From Ruegeria arenilitoris (GTDB taxonomy: Bacteria > Pseudomonadota > Alphaproteobacteria > Rhodobacterales > Rhodobacteraceae), in assembly GCF_013035315.1 (NCBI RefSeq), contig NZ_WQHP01000003.1, positions 310,001 through 374,000 on the forward strand: DNA of 64,000 bases, given 5' to 3'. Made by a program: the position numbers and the translations under genes. Position 1 is the stretch's first letter. Each line of letters begins with the position of its first letter. This document shows positions 1-8,268 of the stretch, piece by piece. Under the pieces are notes generated by a model that saw nothing but the letters and a program-made list of their open reading frames with translations, was not told where the DNA came from and did not search any database.

Positions 1-723
1 GCCCCTGCTGGCGTAATGGAAATTGCGCTTGGCCCCGGCTGGCCCGGTATCCTGCTGCACGAAGCAATCGGGCACGGGCTGGAGGGTGATTTCAACCGCA
101 AAGGCAGCTCAGCCTTTGCCGGTCTGATGGGTCAGCAGGTCGCATCCAAAGGCGTGACCGTCGTGGATGATGGCACGATCCCGGATCGCCGCGGCTCGAT
201 CACCTTGGATGACGAGGGTACACCCAGTTCGCGCACGGTTCTGATCGAGGACGGTATCCTGACCGGCTACATGCAGGATCGCCAGAACGCACGCCTGATG
301 GGCGTCGCGCCAACCGGAAACGGCCGGCGGCAAAGCTATGCGCACAAACCCATGCCACGGATGACCAACACCGTGATGCTAAGCGGCGATGCCGATCCTG
401 CCTCCTTGGTGGCCGACATCAAAGACGGTATCTGGGCCGTTGGTTTTGGCGGAGGTCAGGTGGACATCACCAATGGCAAATTCGTTTTCTCCTGCACCGA
501 GGCGTATCGCGTCGAGAACGGCAAAATTGGCGCCCCTGTCAAAGGCGCGACCCTGATCGGAGACGGACCTTCGGCATTGAAGCGCATTCGTGGACTGGGC
601 AATGACATGGCGCTAGATCCGGGCATGGGAACGTGCGGCAAGGATGGTCAATGGGTGCCGGTCGGCGTTGGCCAGCCAACCGTTTTGATGGACGGCCTGA
701 CCGTCGGCGGATCGGCGGCCTGA
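1..723 (+). CDS. tldD: TldD metalloprotease subunit, 3' part (5' end outside window)
   Basis: This is the C-terminal half of TldD, which pairs with TldE (PmbA) to form a zinc peptidase that degrades unfolded peptides and matures some modified peptides. The frame is open from base 1. The metal-binding HEAIGH (HExxxH) motif is encoded at 58-75 and is followed by [14 protein letters not shown], typical of the family. The C-terminal glycine-rich core ([16 protein letters not shown]) and the closing [12 protein letters not shown] are present. About 240 residues are visible of a usual 470 or so. The gene ends with TGA at 721-723. Its start and upstream partner cannot be seen. Confidence 0.95.
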   Translation, partial: APAGVMEIALGPGWPGILLHEAIGHGLEGDFNRKGSSAFAGLMGQQVASKGVTVVDDGTIPDRRGSITLDDEGTPSSRTVLIEDGILTGYMQDRQNARLMGVAPTGNGRRQSYAHKPMPRMTNTVMLSGDADPASLVADIKDGIWAVGFGGGQVDITNGKFVFSCTEAYRVENGKIGAPVKGATLIGDGPSALKRIRGLGNDMALDPGMGTCGKDGQWVPVGVGQPTVLMDGLTVGGSAA

Positions 724-964
724 TCAAGAATCGCTGGCGTCAGATCAGAGAGCGTTCGGTTAACTCGGCGCTCTCGATTCCCGCAGGTTTTGGAGTTGGG
801 GGATTTAACCGCACCAAAAGCTTGGCAGGTTTATCCTATAATTTTCAAGTACTTAAACTAATACCAACGCCAGACCTCGAAAATTTTCCGGATAATTTGA
901 AGAGATTCACAAGCTGTTAACCCCGTCAGCCGTAAACCAGTTCTGCAATCAGGCGGAGCATCGG

Positions 965-2095
965 ATGACCGAAGAGCAGCTTTCTTCCTATCACCCCACA
1001 CTCCCACCCACCACGGAAGAGGATCGGTTTTCCTGGCTTCGTCTGTTGCGCTCTCGCAAAGTTGGTCCGGCGACGTTTCGGCGACTGCTGCGGGAACATG
1101 GCTCGGCGCAGAATGCGCTGACCGCGCTGCCTGAAATGGCACGCGCTGCCGGAATTGATGGGTATGAAATCTGCCCCCCCGGCGTGATTGAGGCGGAACT
1201 CAGGGCGGCAAAAGCTGCGAACGCAAAACTTTTGTGCCTTGGGTCCGCTGATTTTCCGGATGCTTTGAACGATTTGCCCGACGCCCCACCGATGCTGTGG
1301 GCTGTTGGCGATGTCTCTCTGCTGAAACGCCAAGCGATAGCGTTGGTTGGCGCACGCAACTGTTCGTCGCTTGGCGCGCGAATGGCACGAGGGCTGGCGA
1401 CGGACCTCGGCAAGCAAGGCTACGTCATCGTTTCCGGATTGGCGCGCGGAATCGACACCGCCGCCCATCTCGCGACCATCGAAACGGGAACCGTTGCTGT
1501 CATGGCAGGTGGTGTGGATGTGGTTTACCCCGCCGAGAACGCAGCCCTTGCAGAGAAGATCTCGCAGACCGGATTGCGCGTTTCAGAGCAGCCCATGGGT
1601 GTCACGCCGCAAGCGCGTCACTTTCCGCGCCGCAACCGGATCATATCCGGCCTTGCACAAGCGGTCGTCGTGGTCGAAGCTGCCGCCAAGTCCGGCAGCC
1701 TGATCACTGCGCGGGACGCGCTGGATCAGGGCCGTGAGGTCCTGGCTGTCCCTGGCCACCCTTTCGACGCCCGCGCCGCCGGGTGCAACCTGTTGATCCG
1801 GGATGGAGCGACCCTGATACGGTCAGCCGAGGACGTGGTAGAAGCCCTGCCGAAACAGGACGTGCAGCCGATCAACGAACCGAGCTTACCAGAGCTGCAC
1901 GCAACGCCATCGGTCACAGGCACCGCGTTGCACAAAGAAATTCTGGCACGCCTTGGGCCGTCCCCGATTGCCGAGGATCAGTTGATCCGCGACATTGCAG
2001 CTACGGCAGGAGAGATCGGCCCGGCCCTGATCGATCTGGAGCTCGACGGGCGCGTTCAACGTCAGCCGGGTGGTCTGTTGTCTTTGACCGCGTGA
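965..2095 (+). CDS. dprA: DNA processing protein DprA
   Basis: DprA (Smf) binds incoming single-stranded DNA during natural transformation and loads RecA. The 376-residue protein has the usual order: an N-terminal SAM-like region, a central Rossmann domain (LVGARNCSSLGARMARGLA, then VSGLARGIDTAAH, then FPRRNRIISGLAQAVVVVEA with SGSLITARDALDQGREV), and a C-terminal winged helix from about residue 310. The start at 965 is preceded by GGAG at 954-957. It stands alone after tldD with a 240-bp gap and has no competence neighbours. Together with the pilus locus downstream it hints at transformability, but that is an inference. Confidence 0.95.
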   Translation: MTEEQLSSYHPTLPPTTEEDRFSWLRLLRSRKVGPATFRRLLREHGSAQNALTALPEMARAAGIDGYEICPPGVIEAELRAAKAANAKLLCLGSADFPDALNDLPDAPPMLWAVGDVSLLKRQAIALVGARNCSSLGARMARGLATDLGKQGYVIVSGLARGIDTAAHLATIETGTVAVMAGGVDVVYPAENAALAEKISQTGLRVSEQPMGVTPQARHFPRRNRIISGLAQAVVVVEAAAKSGSLITARDALDQGREVLAVPGHPFDARAAGCNLLIRDGATLIRSAEDVVEALPKQDVQPINEPSLPELHATPSVTGTALHKEILARLGPSPIAEDQLIRDIAATAGEIGPALIDLELDGRVQRQPGGLLSLTA

Positions 2096-2177
2096 TCGAC
2101 CAAAGCCGAGTCGGCGTCTTCAATCCCCTCTCAGGCTGTTGAAATCGCCCCATTATTTAAGTGTTCAAAGGAACGCA

Positions 2178-2206
2178 TTGACAATTCGCCCTTGCCCTCC
2201 ACATTT
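2178..2206 (+). promoter_or_regulatory. possible sigma-70 promoter before topA
   Basis: TTGACA at 2178-2183 is a perfect -35 hexamer and lies about 70 bp before the topA start. A 17-bp spacer leads to ACATTT at 2201-2206, a poor -10. The call rests mainly on the -35 box. Confidence 0.3.
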
Positions 2207-2255
2207 TGCACGATCATAGAAGACGCACTTTATGTCGAGCGAGGTTTTCCCTTAA

Positions 2256-4883
2256 ATGCCTGTAGTTGTTGTAGAATCTCCTGCCAAGGCCAAAACAATC
2301 AACAAATATCTTGGTCCTGACTACACGGTTCTGGCGTCCTATGGCCATGTTCGGGACTTGCCGCCAAAGGATGGTTCCGTCGATCCCGAGCATGAATTTG
2401 CGATGAAATGGGAGGTCGGGAACGACAGCCGCAAACACGTCAAAGCCATCGCCGACGCGCTTAAGGAAGACAACGCCCTGATCCTCGCGACCGACCCCGA
2501 TCGCGAAGGAGAGGCCATCAGCTGGCACTTGCAGGAAGCGCTGACCAAGCGCCGCTCGATCAAGAAAGACACGCCGGTTAGCCGCGTTACCTTCAACGCG
2601 ATCACCAAGGATGCCGTGACCGAAGCGATGCAAAACCCGCGCGAGGTCGACATGCCGCTGGTCGAGGCTTATCTGGCTCGCCGCGCTTTGGACTACCTGG
2701 TCGGCTTCAATTTGTCTCCGGTTCTGTGGCGCAAACTGCCGGGTGCGCGGTCTGCAGGACGGGTGCAATCTGTTTGTCTGCGCCTGATCGTTGAGCGCGA
2801 GATGGAGATCGAGGCCTTCAAACCGGTGGAATACTGGTCGGTCAAAGCGCTGTTCGAGACACCGCGTGGCCAGACTTATGAGGCACGTCTGGTCACTCTG
2901 GCAGGCAAAAAGCTGGACAAGCACGATCTGGCCAACGCCACTCAGGCCGAGCTGGCGGTTCAGGCAATCACCAGCCGAGCCCTCAGCGTCACTTCGGTCG
3001 AGGCCAAACCCGCCGCACGCAACCCAAGCGCGCCGTTCATGACTTCGACCCTGCAGCAAGAGGCCAGCCGAAAGTTCGGCATGGGTGCGCGCCACGCGAT
3101 GCAGGTTGCGCAGCGACTGTATGAAGCGGGTTACATTACCTATATGCGGACCGACGGTATCGACATGGCGCCCGAGGCTGTGGCCGCCACCCGCGACGCC
3201 ATCGCCGATCGCTACGGCGCGGAGTACGTGCCAGACAGCCCACGTATCTACAAGAACAAGGCCAAGAACGCGCAGGAAGCGCACGAGTGTATCCGCCCGA
3301 CGGACATGTCGCGCGATGCCAAGGCGCTGAAAGTCACGGATGAGGATCAGCGCAAGCTGTATGACCTGATCTGGAAACGCACTATTGCCTGCCAAATGGC
3401 TGCCGCCCGGCTGGAGCGTACAACCGTCGAGATCGGCAGCGATCACGGGCAGGTCGGTTTGCGCGCCACGGGCCAGGTGGTGCTGTTCGACGGGTTCATG
3501 CGCGTCTACGAAGAAGGCCGTGACGATGTCGCCGATGAGGACGAAAAGCGCCTGCCGCAGATCATGCAGGGCGATCCGGCGCGATTTGCAAAGACCTCAT
3601 TGCGGGATCAGTTCGCCAAGGTCACCGGAGATTCGGAAAAGGCCGCAATTCTGTCCGACAATGAGTCCGTTCTGGCCTTGCAGCACCACACCCAACCTCC
3701 GCCCCGCTATACCGAGGCCACGCTGGTCAAACGGATGGAAGAGCTTGGCATCGGTCGACCATCGACCTACGCGTCGATCGTGACCACGATTCAGGACCGG
3801 GAATATGTGCGCAAGGACAAGAACCGGCTGATTCCTGAAGAGAAGGGCCGGATCGTCACTATCTTTTTGCTGAACTTCTTCCGTCAGTATGTGGGCTATG
3901 AGTTCACGGCGAATCTCGAGGAACAGCTCGACGACGTCAGCGCCGGGGACCGCGACTATAAAGACCTGCTGGGCAAGTTCTGGCGCGATTTCTCGGCCGC
4001 GATTGGCGAGACGTCGGACCTGCGGATTTCAGAGGTTCTGGACAAGCTGGACGAAGCGCTGGCACCACAGCTTTATCCGCCCCGTGAAGACGGTTCTGAT
4101 CCTCGGAGCTGCCCGAAATGCGGCACTGGTCAACTGCACCTGAAAACCTCGCGCACGGGCGGGTTTGTTGGCTGCGGAAACTACCCCGAATGCACCTATA
4201 CCCGCCCCATCGCTGGCGAAGGGGCCGAAGGCGATGAACGCCTGCTGGGTGAAGACGCAGGCGATGAGATTTGGCTAAAGTCCGGCCGCTTTGGTCCTTA
4301 CGTGCAACGCGGCGAGCCAACGCCAGAGAACAAGAAACCGCCGCGAGCCTCCCTGCCCCGCGGTTGGAGCAAGGACGACATGGACTTGGATAAGGCTCTG
4401 ACGCTGCTGTCATTGCCCCGCCAGATCGGCGAACACCCCGAAGGCGGCATGATTAGCTCAAACTTCGGGCGGTTTGGGCCGTATCTGATGCATCAGTTGC
4501 CGGAAGAGGCCAAGCCGGTCTATGCCAACCTCAAAGACCCCAACGATGTGTTTGAGATCGGCATGAACCGCGCGGTCGAAATGCTGGCCGAGAAGCGTGC
4601 CAACCCTGGCCGGGGCCGTCGCGCGGCAGCCAAGCCGCTCAAAGAGCTCGGGGAACACCCCGATGGCGGCGCAATGCAGGTCCTGGATGGGCGTTACGGA
4701 CCGTATGTGAAATGGGAAAAGGTCAACGCGACCATTCCCAAGGACATCAAGCCCGAGGACGTGACGCAGGAAATGGCAATCGAACTGGTCAACGAGCGCG
4801 CCGCCAAAAAGGGCACAAAGAAAAAGGCGGCACCTAAGAATAAAACAGCCGCCAAGAAGACGACCAAAAAGGCGGCCACTTGA
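2256..4883 (+). CDS. topA: DNA topoisomerase I (type IA)
   Basis: TopA relaxes negative supercoils. The 875-residue protein begins MPVVVVESPAKAKTI, the Toprim signature, with the acidic TDPDREGEAISWHL motif near residue 80. The active-site tyrosine lies in YITYMRTDGIDM (around residue 295). A C-terminal zinc-ribbon-like segment (CPKCGTGQ...GCGNYPEC, about residues 615-645) is followed by two further repeat-like topoisomerase C-terminal modules (GRFGPYLMH, GRYGPYVKW). The tail is very lysine- and alanine-rich (KKAAPKNKTAAKKTTKKAAT), as in other alphaproteobacterial TopA proteins, and probably binds DNA. It is transcribed alone. Confidence 0.97.
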   Translation: MPVVVVESPAKAKTINKYLGPDYTVLASYGHVRDLPPKDGSVDPEHEFAMKWEVGNDSRKHVKAIADALKEDNALILATDPDREGEAISWHLQEALTKRRSIKKDTPVSRVTFNAITKDAVTEAMQNPREVDMPLVEAYLARRALDYLVGFNLSPVLWRKLPGARSAGRVQSVCLRLIVEREMEIEAFKPVEYWSVKALFETPRGQTYEARLVTLAGKKLDKHDLANATQAELAVQAITSRALSVTSVEAKPAARNPSAPFMTSTLQQEASRKFGMGARHAMQVAQRLYEAGYITYMRTDGIDMAPEAVAATRDAIADRYGAEYVPDSPRIYKNKAKNAQEAHECIRPTDMSRDAKALKVTDEDQRKLYDLIWKRTIACQMAAARLERTTVEIGSDHGQVGLRATGQVVLFDGFMRVYEEGRDDVADEDEKRLPQIMQGDPARFAKTSLRDQFAKVTGDSEKAAILSDNESVLALQHHTQPPPRYTEATLVKRMEELGIGRPSTYASIVTTIQDREYVRKDKNRLIPEEKGRIVTIFLLNFFRQYVGYEFTANLEEQLDDVSAGDRDYKDLLGKFWRDFSAAIGETSDLRISEVLDKLDEALAPQLYPPREDGSDPRSCPKCGTGQLHLKTSRTGGFVGCGNYPECTYTRPIAGEGAEGDERLLGEDAGDEIWLKSGRFGPYVQRGEPTPENKKPPRASLPRGWSKDDMDLDKALTLLSLPRQIGEHPEGGMISSNFGRFGPYLMHQLPEEAKPVYANLKDPNDVFEIGMNRAVEMLAEKRANPGRGRRAAAKPLKELGEHPDGGAMQVLDGRYGPYVKWEKVNATIPKDIKPEDVTQEMAIELVNERAAKKGTKKKAAPKNKTAAKKTTKKAAT

Positions 4884-4985
4884 GTACTGGCTAGGTAGAA
4901 ATACCACCTACCCCTTGGTTTCATTGACTTCCCCGTGACGTGGCGGCACAACCGGCCCATCACCATGTCATTGGGGGAGTTTTCC

Positions 4986-5690
4986 ATGAAGAAAGTCTAT
5001 GCCAATGCCACCGAGGCACTCGATGGAGTGATCTCGGACGGCATGATGATCGCAGCGGGCGGTTTTGGCCTCTGCGGTATTCCCGAACTGCTGCTTGAGG
5101 CAATCAAGGACTCGGGTGCTCAGAACCTGACTTTTGCGTCCAACAACGCCGGCGTCGACGATTTCGGGATCGGCATCCTGCTGCAGACCAAGCAGGTCAA
5201 AAAGATGATCAGCTCGTATGTCGGCGAAAACGCCGAGTTTATGCGCCAATACCTCAGCGGTGAGCTGGAGCTGGAATTCAATCCCCAAGGTACTCTGGCC
5301 GAGCGCATGCGCGCCGGCGGTGCGGGCATCCCCGGTTTCTATACCAAGACCGGCGTGGGCACCGTAATCGCCGAAGGCAAAGAGCACAAAGACTTCAACG
5401 GCGAGACTTACATTCTAGAAGAAGGCATCTTTGCCGATCTGGCCATCGTCAAAGCCTGGAAAGCCGACGACACCGGCAACCTGATCTTCCGCAAGACCGC
5501 CCGAAACTTCAACGTGCCAGCTGCAACCTGTGGCACGATCTGCATTGCCGAGGTTGAAGAGATCGTACCGCGCGGCTCGCTGGATCCTGACGCGATCCAC
5601 CTGCCCGGTATCTATGTGCACCGCATCATTCAGGGCGAGCACGAAAAGCGCATCGAACAGCGCACCACCCGTAAGAAGGAGGAAGCATAA
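4986..5690 (+). CDS. scoA: 3-oxoacid CoA-transferase subunit A
   Basis: This is the alpha subunit of a succinyl-CoA:3-ketoacid CoA-transferase, which activates acetoacetate with CoA from succinyl-CoA and links ketone-body and polyhydroxybutyrate carbon to the TCA cycle. The family glycine motif is seen in GGFGLCGIPELLLEAI. I chose ATG 4986 (MKKVYANATEAL), not the upstream ATG at 4935, because GGGGAG lies about 8 bp before it and family proteins begin here. That gives 234 residues. The stop overlaps the scoB start by one base, so the two subunits are translationally coupled. Confidence 0.93.
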   Translation: MKKVYANATEALDGVISDGMMIAAGGFGLCGIPELLLEAIKDSGAQNLTFASNNAGVDDFGIGILLQTKQVKKMISSYVGENAEFMRQYLSGELELEFNPQGTLAERMRAGGAGIPGFYTKTGVGTVIAEGKEHKDFNGETYILEEGIFADLAIVKAWKADDTGNLIFRKTARNFNVPAATCGTICIAEVEEIVPRGSLDPDAIHLPGIYVHRIIQGEHEKRIEQRTTRKKEEA

Positions 5691-6316
5691 TGCCTTGGGA
5701 TCGCAATCAGATGGCCGCCCGCGCCGCACAAGAGTTGGAAGACGGCATGTATGTGAACCTCGGCATCGGGATTCCGACGCTGGTGGCGAACTATGTGGGT
5801 GACAAAGATATCACCCTTCAGTCCGAAAACGGTATGCTGGGCATGGGTCCCTTCCCGTTCGAGGGTGAAGAGGACGCAGACCTGATCAATGCCGGTAAGC
5901 AGACGATCACCGAACTGTCTCGCACGTCCTACTTCGACAGCGCGACCTCCTTTGCGATGATCCGTGGCGGTAAAATCGCAGCCGCTGTTCTGGGCGCGAT
6001 GGAAATCGACGAAGAGGGCGACTTGGCCAACTGGATGATTCCCGGCGTTCTGGTCAAAGGCATGGGCGGCGCGATGGACCTGGTGGCTGGTGTCGGCCGT
6101 GTGATTGTTGTGATGGACCACACCAACAAGCACGGCAAATCCAAGCTGCTGAAGAAATGCACCCTGCCCCTGACCGGCAAGAAGGTGGTGAATCGCATCA
6201 TCACCAATCTGGGCGTTCTGGACGTGGTTGATGGCGGCTTGAAAATCATCGAGATCGCTGAGGGCGTGACCGAGGACGAGATTCGCGCCGCAACCGAGGC
6301 CAATATCGTCAACTGA
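5690..6316 (+). CDS. scoB: 3-oxoacid CoA-transferase subunit B
   Basis: The beta subunit of the same CoA-transferase carries the catalytic glutamate in SENGMLGMGPFP (about residue 45), the residue that forms the glutamyl-CoA intermediate. The glycine-rich NLGIGIPTLVANY segment precedes it. At 208 residues it has normal family length. The start codon shares a base with the scoA stop (TAATG), and a bidirectional hairpin follows 14 bp after the stop. Acetoacetate is the likely substrate, but substrate choice in this family cannot be read with certainty from sequence. Confidence 0.93.
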   Translation: MPWDRNQMAARAAQELEDGMYVNLGIGIPTLVANYVGDKDITLQSENGMLGMGPFPFEGEEDADLINAGKQTITELSRTSYFDSATSFAMIRGGKIAAAVLGAMEIDEEGDLANWMIPGVLVKGMGGAMDLVAGVGRVIVVMDHTNKHGKSKLLKKCTLPLTGKKVVNRIITNLGVLDVVDGGLKIIEIAEGVTEDEIRAATEANIVN

Positions 6317-6330
6317 AGCCATCCAATGAA

Positions 6331-6359
6331 AAAGGCCCACCAATTTCAGGTGGGCCTTT
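6331..6359. terminator. bidirectional intrinsic terminator
   Basis: AAAGGCCCACC (6331-6341) and GGTGGGCCTTT (6349-6359) form a perfect 11-bp stem around a 7-base loop, with A-rich and T-rich ends on both sides. It lies between the convergent scoB and lytic transglycosylase genes and can serve both. Confidence 0.85.
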
Positions 6360-6361
6360 AC

Positions 6362-7231
6362 TCAATTCTGAGTTTGGAAGACGCAGCCGTCCGAAATCAG
6401 TTGAGGCGGCGTCGAGCACAAAGCGCGCGCAACCTGAAACGCAGCGAGAACCTTAGGCACGTAGTCGCGGGTCTCGGCATAAGGCGGCACTCCGTCATGC
6501 TTGCGCACAGCCCCTTCGCCCGCATTGTACCCGGCAAGGACAAGAATCGGGTCATTGCCGAATTCCTCCATCAGCCAGTTCAGGTATTTCACACCACCCG
6601 CGATGTTCTGCGACGGTTGCATACTGTCCTTAACCCCAAACCTCTTTGCAGTTGCGGGCATCAATTGCATCAACCCCTGTGCCCCGGCCGAGCTGACAGC
6701 ATTGGTACGCCCGGCCGATTCTACCGAAATCACTGCGAGTACCAGAGCCGGTGACACATTCGTACCCACGGTGGAGCGCAGGATATCTACTCCGCGCTGC
6801 TGGGCGATGTTTTGCAGGGTCTGTAAACGCGGCGAGGCAACATTGGTTGCGGCCAAAGCGTTGATGGCATCGTCCAAACGTCCTGACCCGGCCTCAGCCA
6901 AAGCCGGTGAGATACGCTCCCAGAACGCTTTGTATGATCCGACGGGCTTTTTCGCTGCCCCCGCCGTACCGGGACCAGTCGGCGGAGTAACACGCGTACG
7001 CGCAATGATCTCCGGTTCGACTATTGCCGTACCGGTGCTGGGCGCAGACGGTGATTTGGCGTGTTCTTCTGGGGTGATCTGAACCGTCACGCGGGGCCGT
7101 GTGCCCGGTTTGGGGGCTTTCACCCGTTTGTAAACCCCTCGCGGTTCGGTCTCGTTTGCCACGACCGGCATGGGGCCAGCCATCACCAACACCGCCAAAC
7201 CGGCGCAAGTCATTGCGTCCCGGAGATTCAT
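6362..7231 (-). CDS. secreted lytic transglycosylase (SLT domain)
   Basis: This is a periplasmic peptidoglycan lytic transglycosylase. I start it at ATG 7231 (MNLRDAMTCAGLAVLVMAG), which gives a clear signal peptide ending near VVANE and has an AGGCAGG site upstream. The longer frame to 7396 adds a hydrophilic leader without sense. The C-terminal SLT domain has the catalytic glutamate in VISVESAGR, then SSAGAQGLMQLMPATAKRFG and LVLAGYNAGEGAV. A proline- and threonine-rich linker follows the signal peptide. The gene is 289 residues and lies upstream of the Tad locus on the opposite strand. A role in opening the wall for the pilus is possible but not shown. Confidence 0.88.
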   Translation of the reverse strand: MNLRDAMTCAGLAVLVMAGPMPVVANETEPRGVYKRVKAPKPGTRPRVTVQITPEEHAKSPSAPSTGTAIVEPEIIARTRVTPPTGPGTAGAAKKPVGSYKAFWERISPALAEAGSGRLDDAINALAATNVASPRLQTLQNIAQQRGVDILRSTVGTNVSPALVLAVISVESAGRTNAVSSAGAQGLMQLMPATAKRFGVKDSMQPSQNIAGGVKYLNWLMEEFGNDPILVLAGYNAGEGAVRKHDGVPPYAETRDYVPKVLAAFQVARALCSTPPQLISDGCVFQTQN

Positions 7232-7584
7232 TTGCCTGCCTCGTTCTTTATCTTTTGGTTGATTTGAACCCTGAAACCGCCCGTAAAGCCAGAAAAACCC
7301 CGTGAAATGGGGCAATTTCGCCTCATTTGCCGTAAATTTGCATCGGCGCGGCAGGGCAAGCCATTTCCAATAGGATTTTTTTTCTTTTCCTTTCAATGCT
7401 TTGCGAAAAAAACTACCAAAAAGTTAAACTTCCTCGAAAAAAAATGAGGTTTGGCCCAATTCCTGCCACGCACAGCAGGCAATCATAGTGCCATACCGAG
7501 ATGGTCGGGAGCGGACTGAGAGAGAAAGCTCTGGAAGGCCCCTAGGTTTAAGTGACTAATTTGATCCTTTAGGAGGGACGTAAC
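7232..7584. other. 353-bp intergenic region before the Tad locus
   Basis: This divergent region separates the lytic transglycosylase from the first pilin. It is markedly AT-rich between about 7370 and 7450, with runs of T (near 7376-7383) and A (near 7406-7413 and 7437-7444), unlike the GC-rich surroundings. Such tracts suggest curved DNA and a regulated promoter for the abundant pilin. AGGAGG at 7571-7576 is a strong ribosome binding site for the pilin. I see no gene here. Confidence 0.6.
7451..7467 (+). promoter_or_regulatory. weak sigma-54-like promoter candidate
   Basis: TTGGCCC at 7451-7457 and TGC at 7464-7466 place the GG and GC doublets 12 bp apart, as in -24/-12 promoters. Several consensus bases are missing, and no activator gene is nearby. 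The pilin start is 118 bp downstream. Confidence 0.2.
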
Positions 7585-7806
7585 ATGATCAAGTTCATCA
7601 AGAACTTCCGCAAAGACGAAGACGGCGCCGTAACTGTAGACTGGGTTGTTCTGACCGCTGCTGTTGTTGGCCTGGCCGCTGTTGCATATACCGCAATTGG
7701 CGATGGCACGCGTAACGTTGCTGACAGTGTTGGTAGCGCGCTGGACACCACCGGTGGTAAGGTTGTCAGCGAAGTTCAAATCAACCCGTCGGCGGCGACT
7801 GACTAA
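7585..7806 (+). CDS. flp: Flp-type pilin, first copy
   Basis: This 73-residue protein has the form of a Flp/Fap major pilin: a short basic leader (MIKFIKNFRKDEDG), then a hydrophobic helix (AVTVDWVVLTAAVVGLAAVA) and a small polar tail. Cleavage by the TadV peptidase is expected after the glycine at residue 14. The usual G/xxxxEY motif is replaced by G/AVTVDW. A strong AGGAGG ribosome binding site at 7571-7576 and a terminator-like hairpin just downstream suggest a highly expressed, separately terminated transcript. It heads the Tad locus. Confidence 0.85.
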   Translation: MIKFIKNFRKDEDGAVTVDWVVLTAAVVGLAAVAYTAIGDGTRNVADSVGSALDTTGGKVVSEVQINPSAATD

Positions 7807-7834
7807 GTTTCTGGCCTTATTTACACTACGAGCT

Positions 7835-7870
7835 GGGGCTGGGTTATCTGACTCGGCCCCGCCATTTTTT
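7835..7870 (+). terminator. terminator or attenuator between the two pilin genes
   Basis: GGGGCTGGGT (7835-7844) pairs with ACTCGGCCCC (7851-7860), allowing two G-U pairs, around the loop TATCTG. A T-run at 7865-7870 follows. It would end most transcripts after the first pilin gene and let a fraction read into the second. Confidence 0.75.
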
Positions 7871-7892
7871 CCAACCTTAATCGTGGTACCCC

Positions 7893-8108
7893 ATGCTTAG
7901 AACGCTTTCTAACTTCTACAATCGTGAAGACGGGGCTGTGACGGTTGACTGGGTGGTGCTAACGGCATTTGTTGCTTTTATGGGCGGCGTTGTGGCCACT
8001 TACATCTCCGGGCCGGTCAGAACGATTGACACTAAAAACGGCGCAGCAATGGACACGGTTGCTGATCAAGTTGATACCATGACAATCACAGTGAATTTCA
8101 GCGACTAG
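7893..8108 (+). CDS. Flp-type pilin-like protein, second copy
   Basis: This 71-residue protein repeats the plan of the first pilin: leader MLRTLSNFYNREDG, then AVTVDWVVLTAFVAFMGGVV and a different, more acidic tail ending TITVNFSD. The block EDGAVTVDWVVLTA is shared exactly with the first copy, while the rest differs, so it is an old duplication. A minor or alternative pilin is plausible. No strong Shine-Dalgarno is seen (CGTGGTACCCC precedes the start), in contrast with the first copy, so lower expression is likely. Confidence 0.8.
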   Translation: MLRTLSNFYNREDGAVTVDWVVLTAFVAFMGGVVATYISGPVRTIDTKNGAAMDTVADQVDTMTITVNFSD

Positions 8109-8212
8109 ATTTGAAGCGCTCGTGCCACAGATGCCAACCATGGCAAATGGTCGTTGAGAAAACCTCACATTGTCCGCGTTTTCGACACAATTGACAGTTA
8201 CACGAGGTCGAC

Positions 8213-8237
8213 AGGTGTCGTAAATGATACGACACCT
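8213..8237. promoter_or_regulatory. perfect inverted repeat before cpaB
   Basis: AGGTGTCGTA (8213-8222) and TACGACACCT (8228-8237) are exact reverse complements around AATGA. The repeat ends 31 bp before the cpaB start. There is no T-run on either side, so an operator is more likely than a terminator. TTGACA lies at 8191-8196, upstream of it. Confidence 0.55.
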
Positions 8238-8268
8238 AGCAAAAACAATGTAGCGTGAGGGGACGTAA

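Noticed and set aside
965..2095. DprA and the pilus locus as one competence island
   Set aside because: Five unrelated genes lie between them and no comE/comF/comM gene is in the window. Their nearness is likely coincidence.
2214..3446. A 410-codon open frame opposite topA
   Set aside because: It covers part of topA and its upstream gap with no domain signs. The topA frame is certain.
8135..8156. ACCAT/ATGGT inverted repeat after the second pilin
   Set aside because: The stem is only 5 bp with no T-run, so it is too weak to call a terminator.
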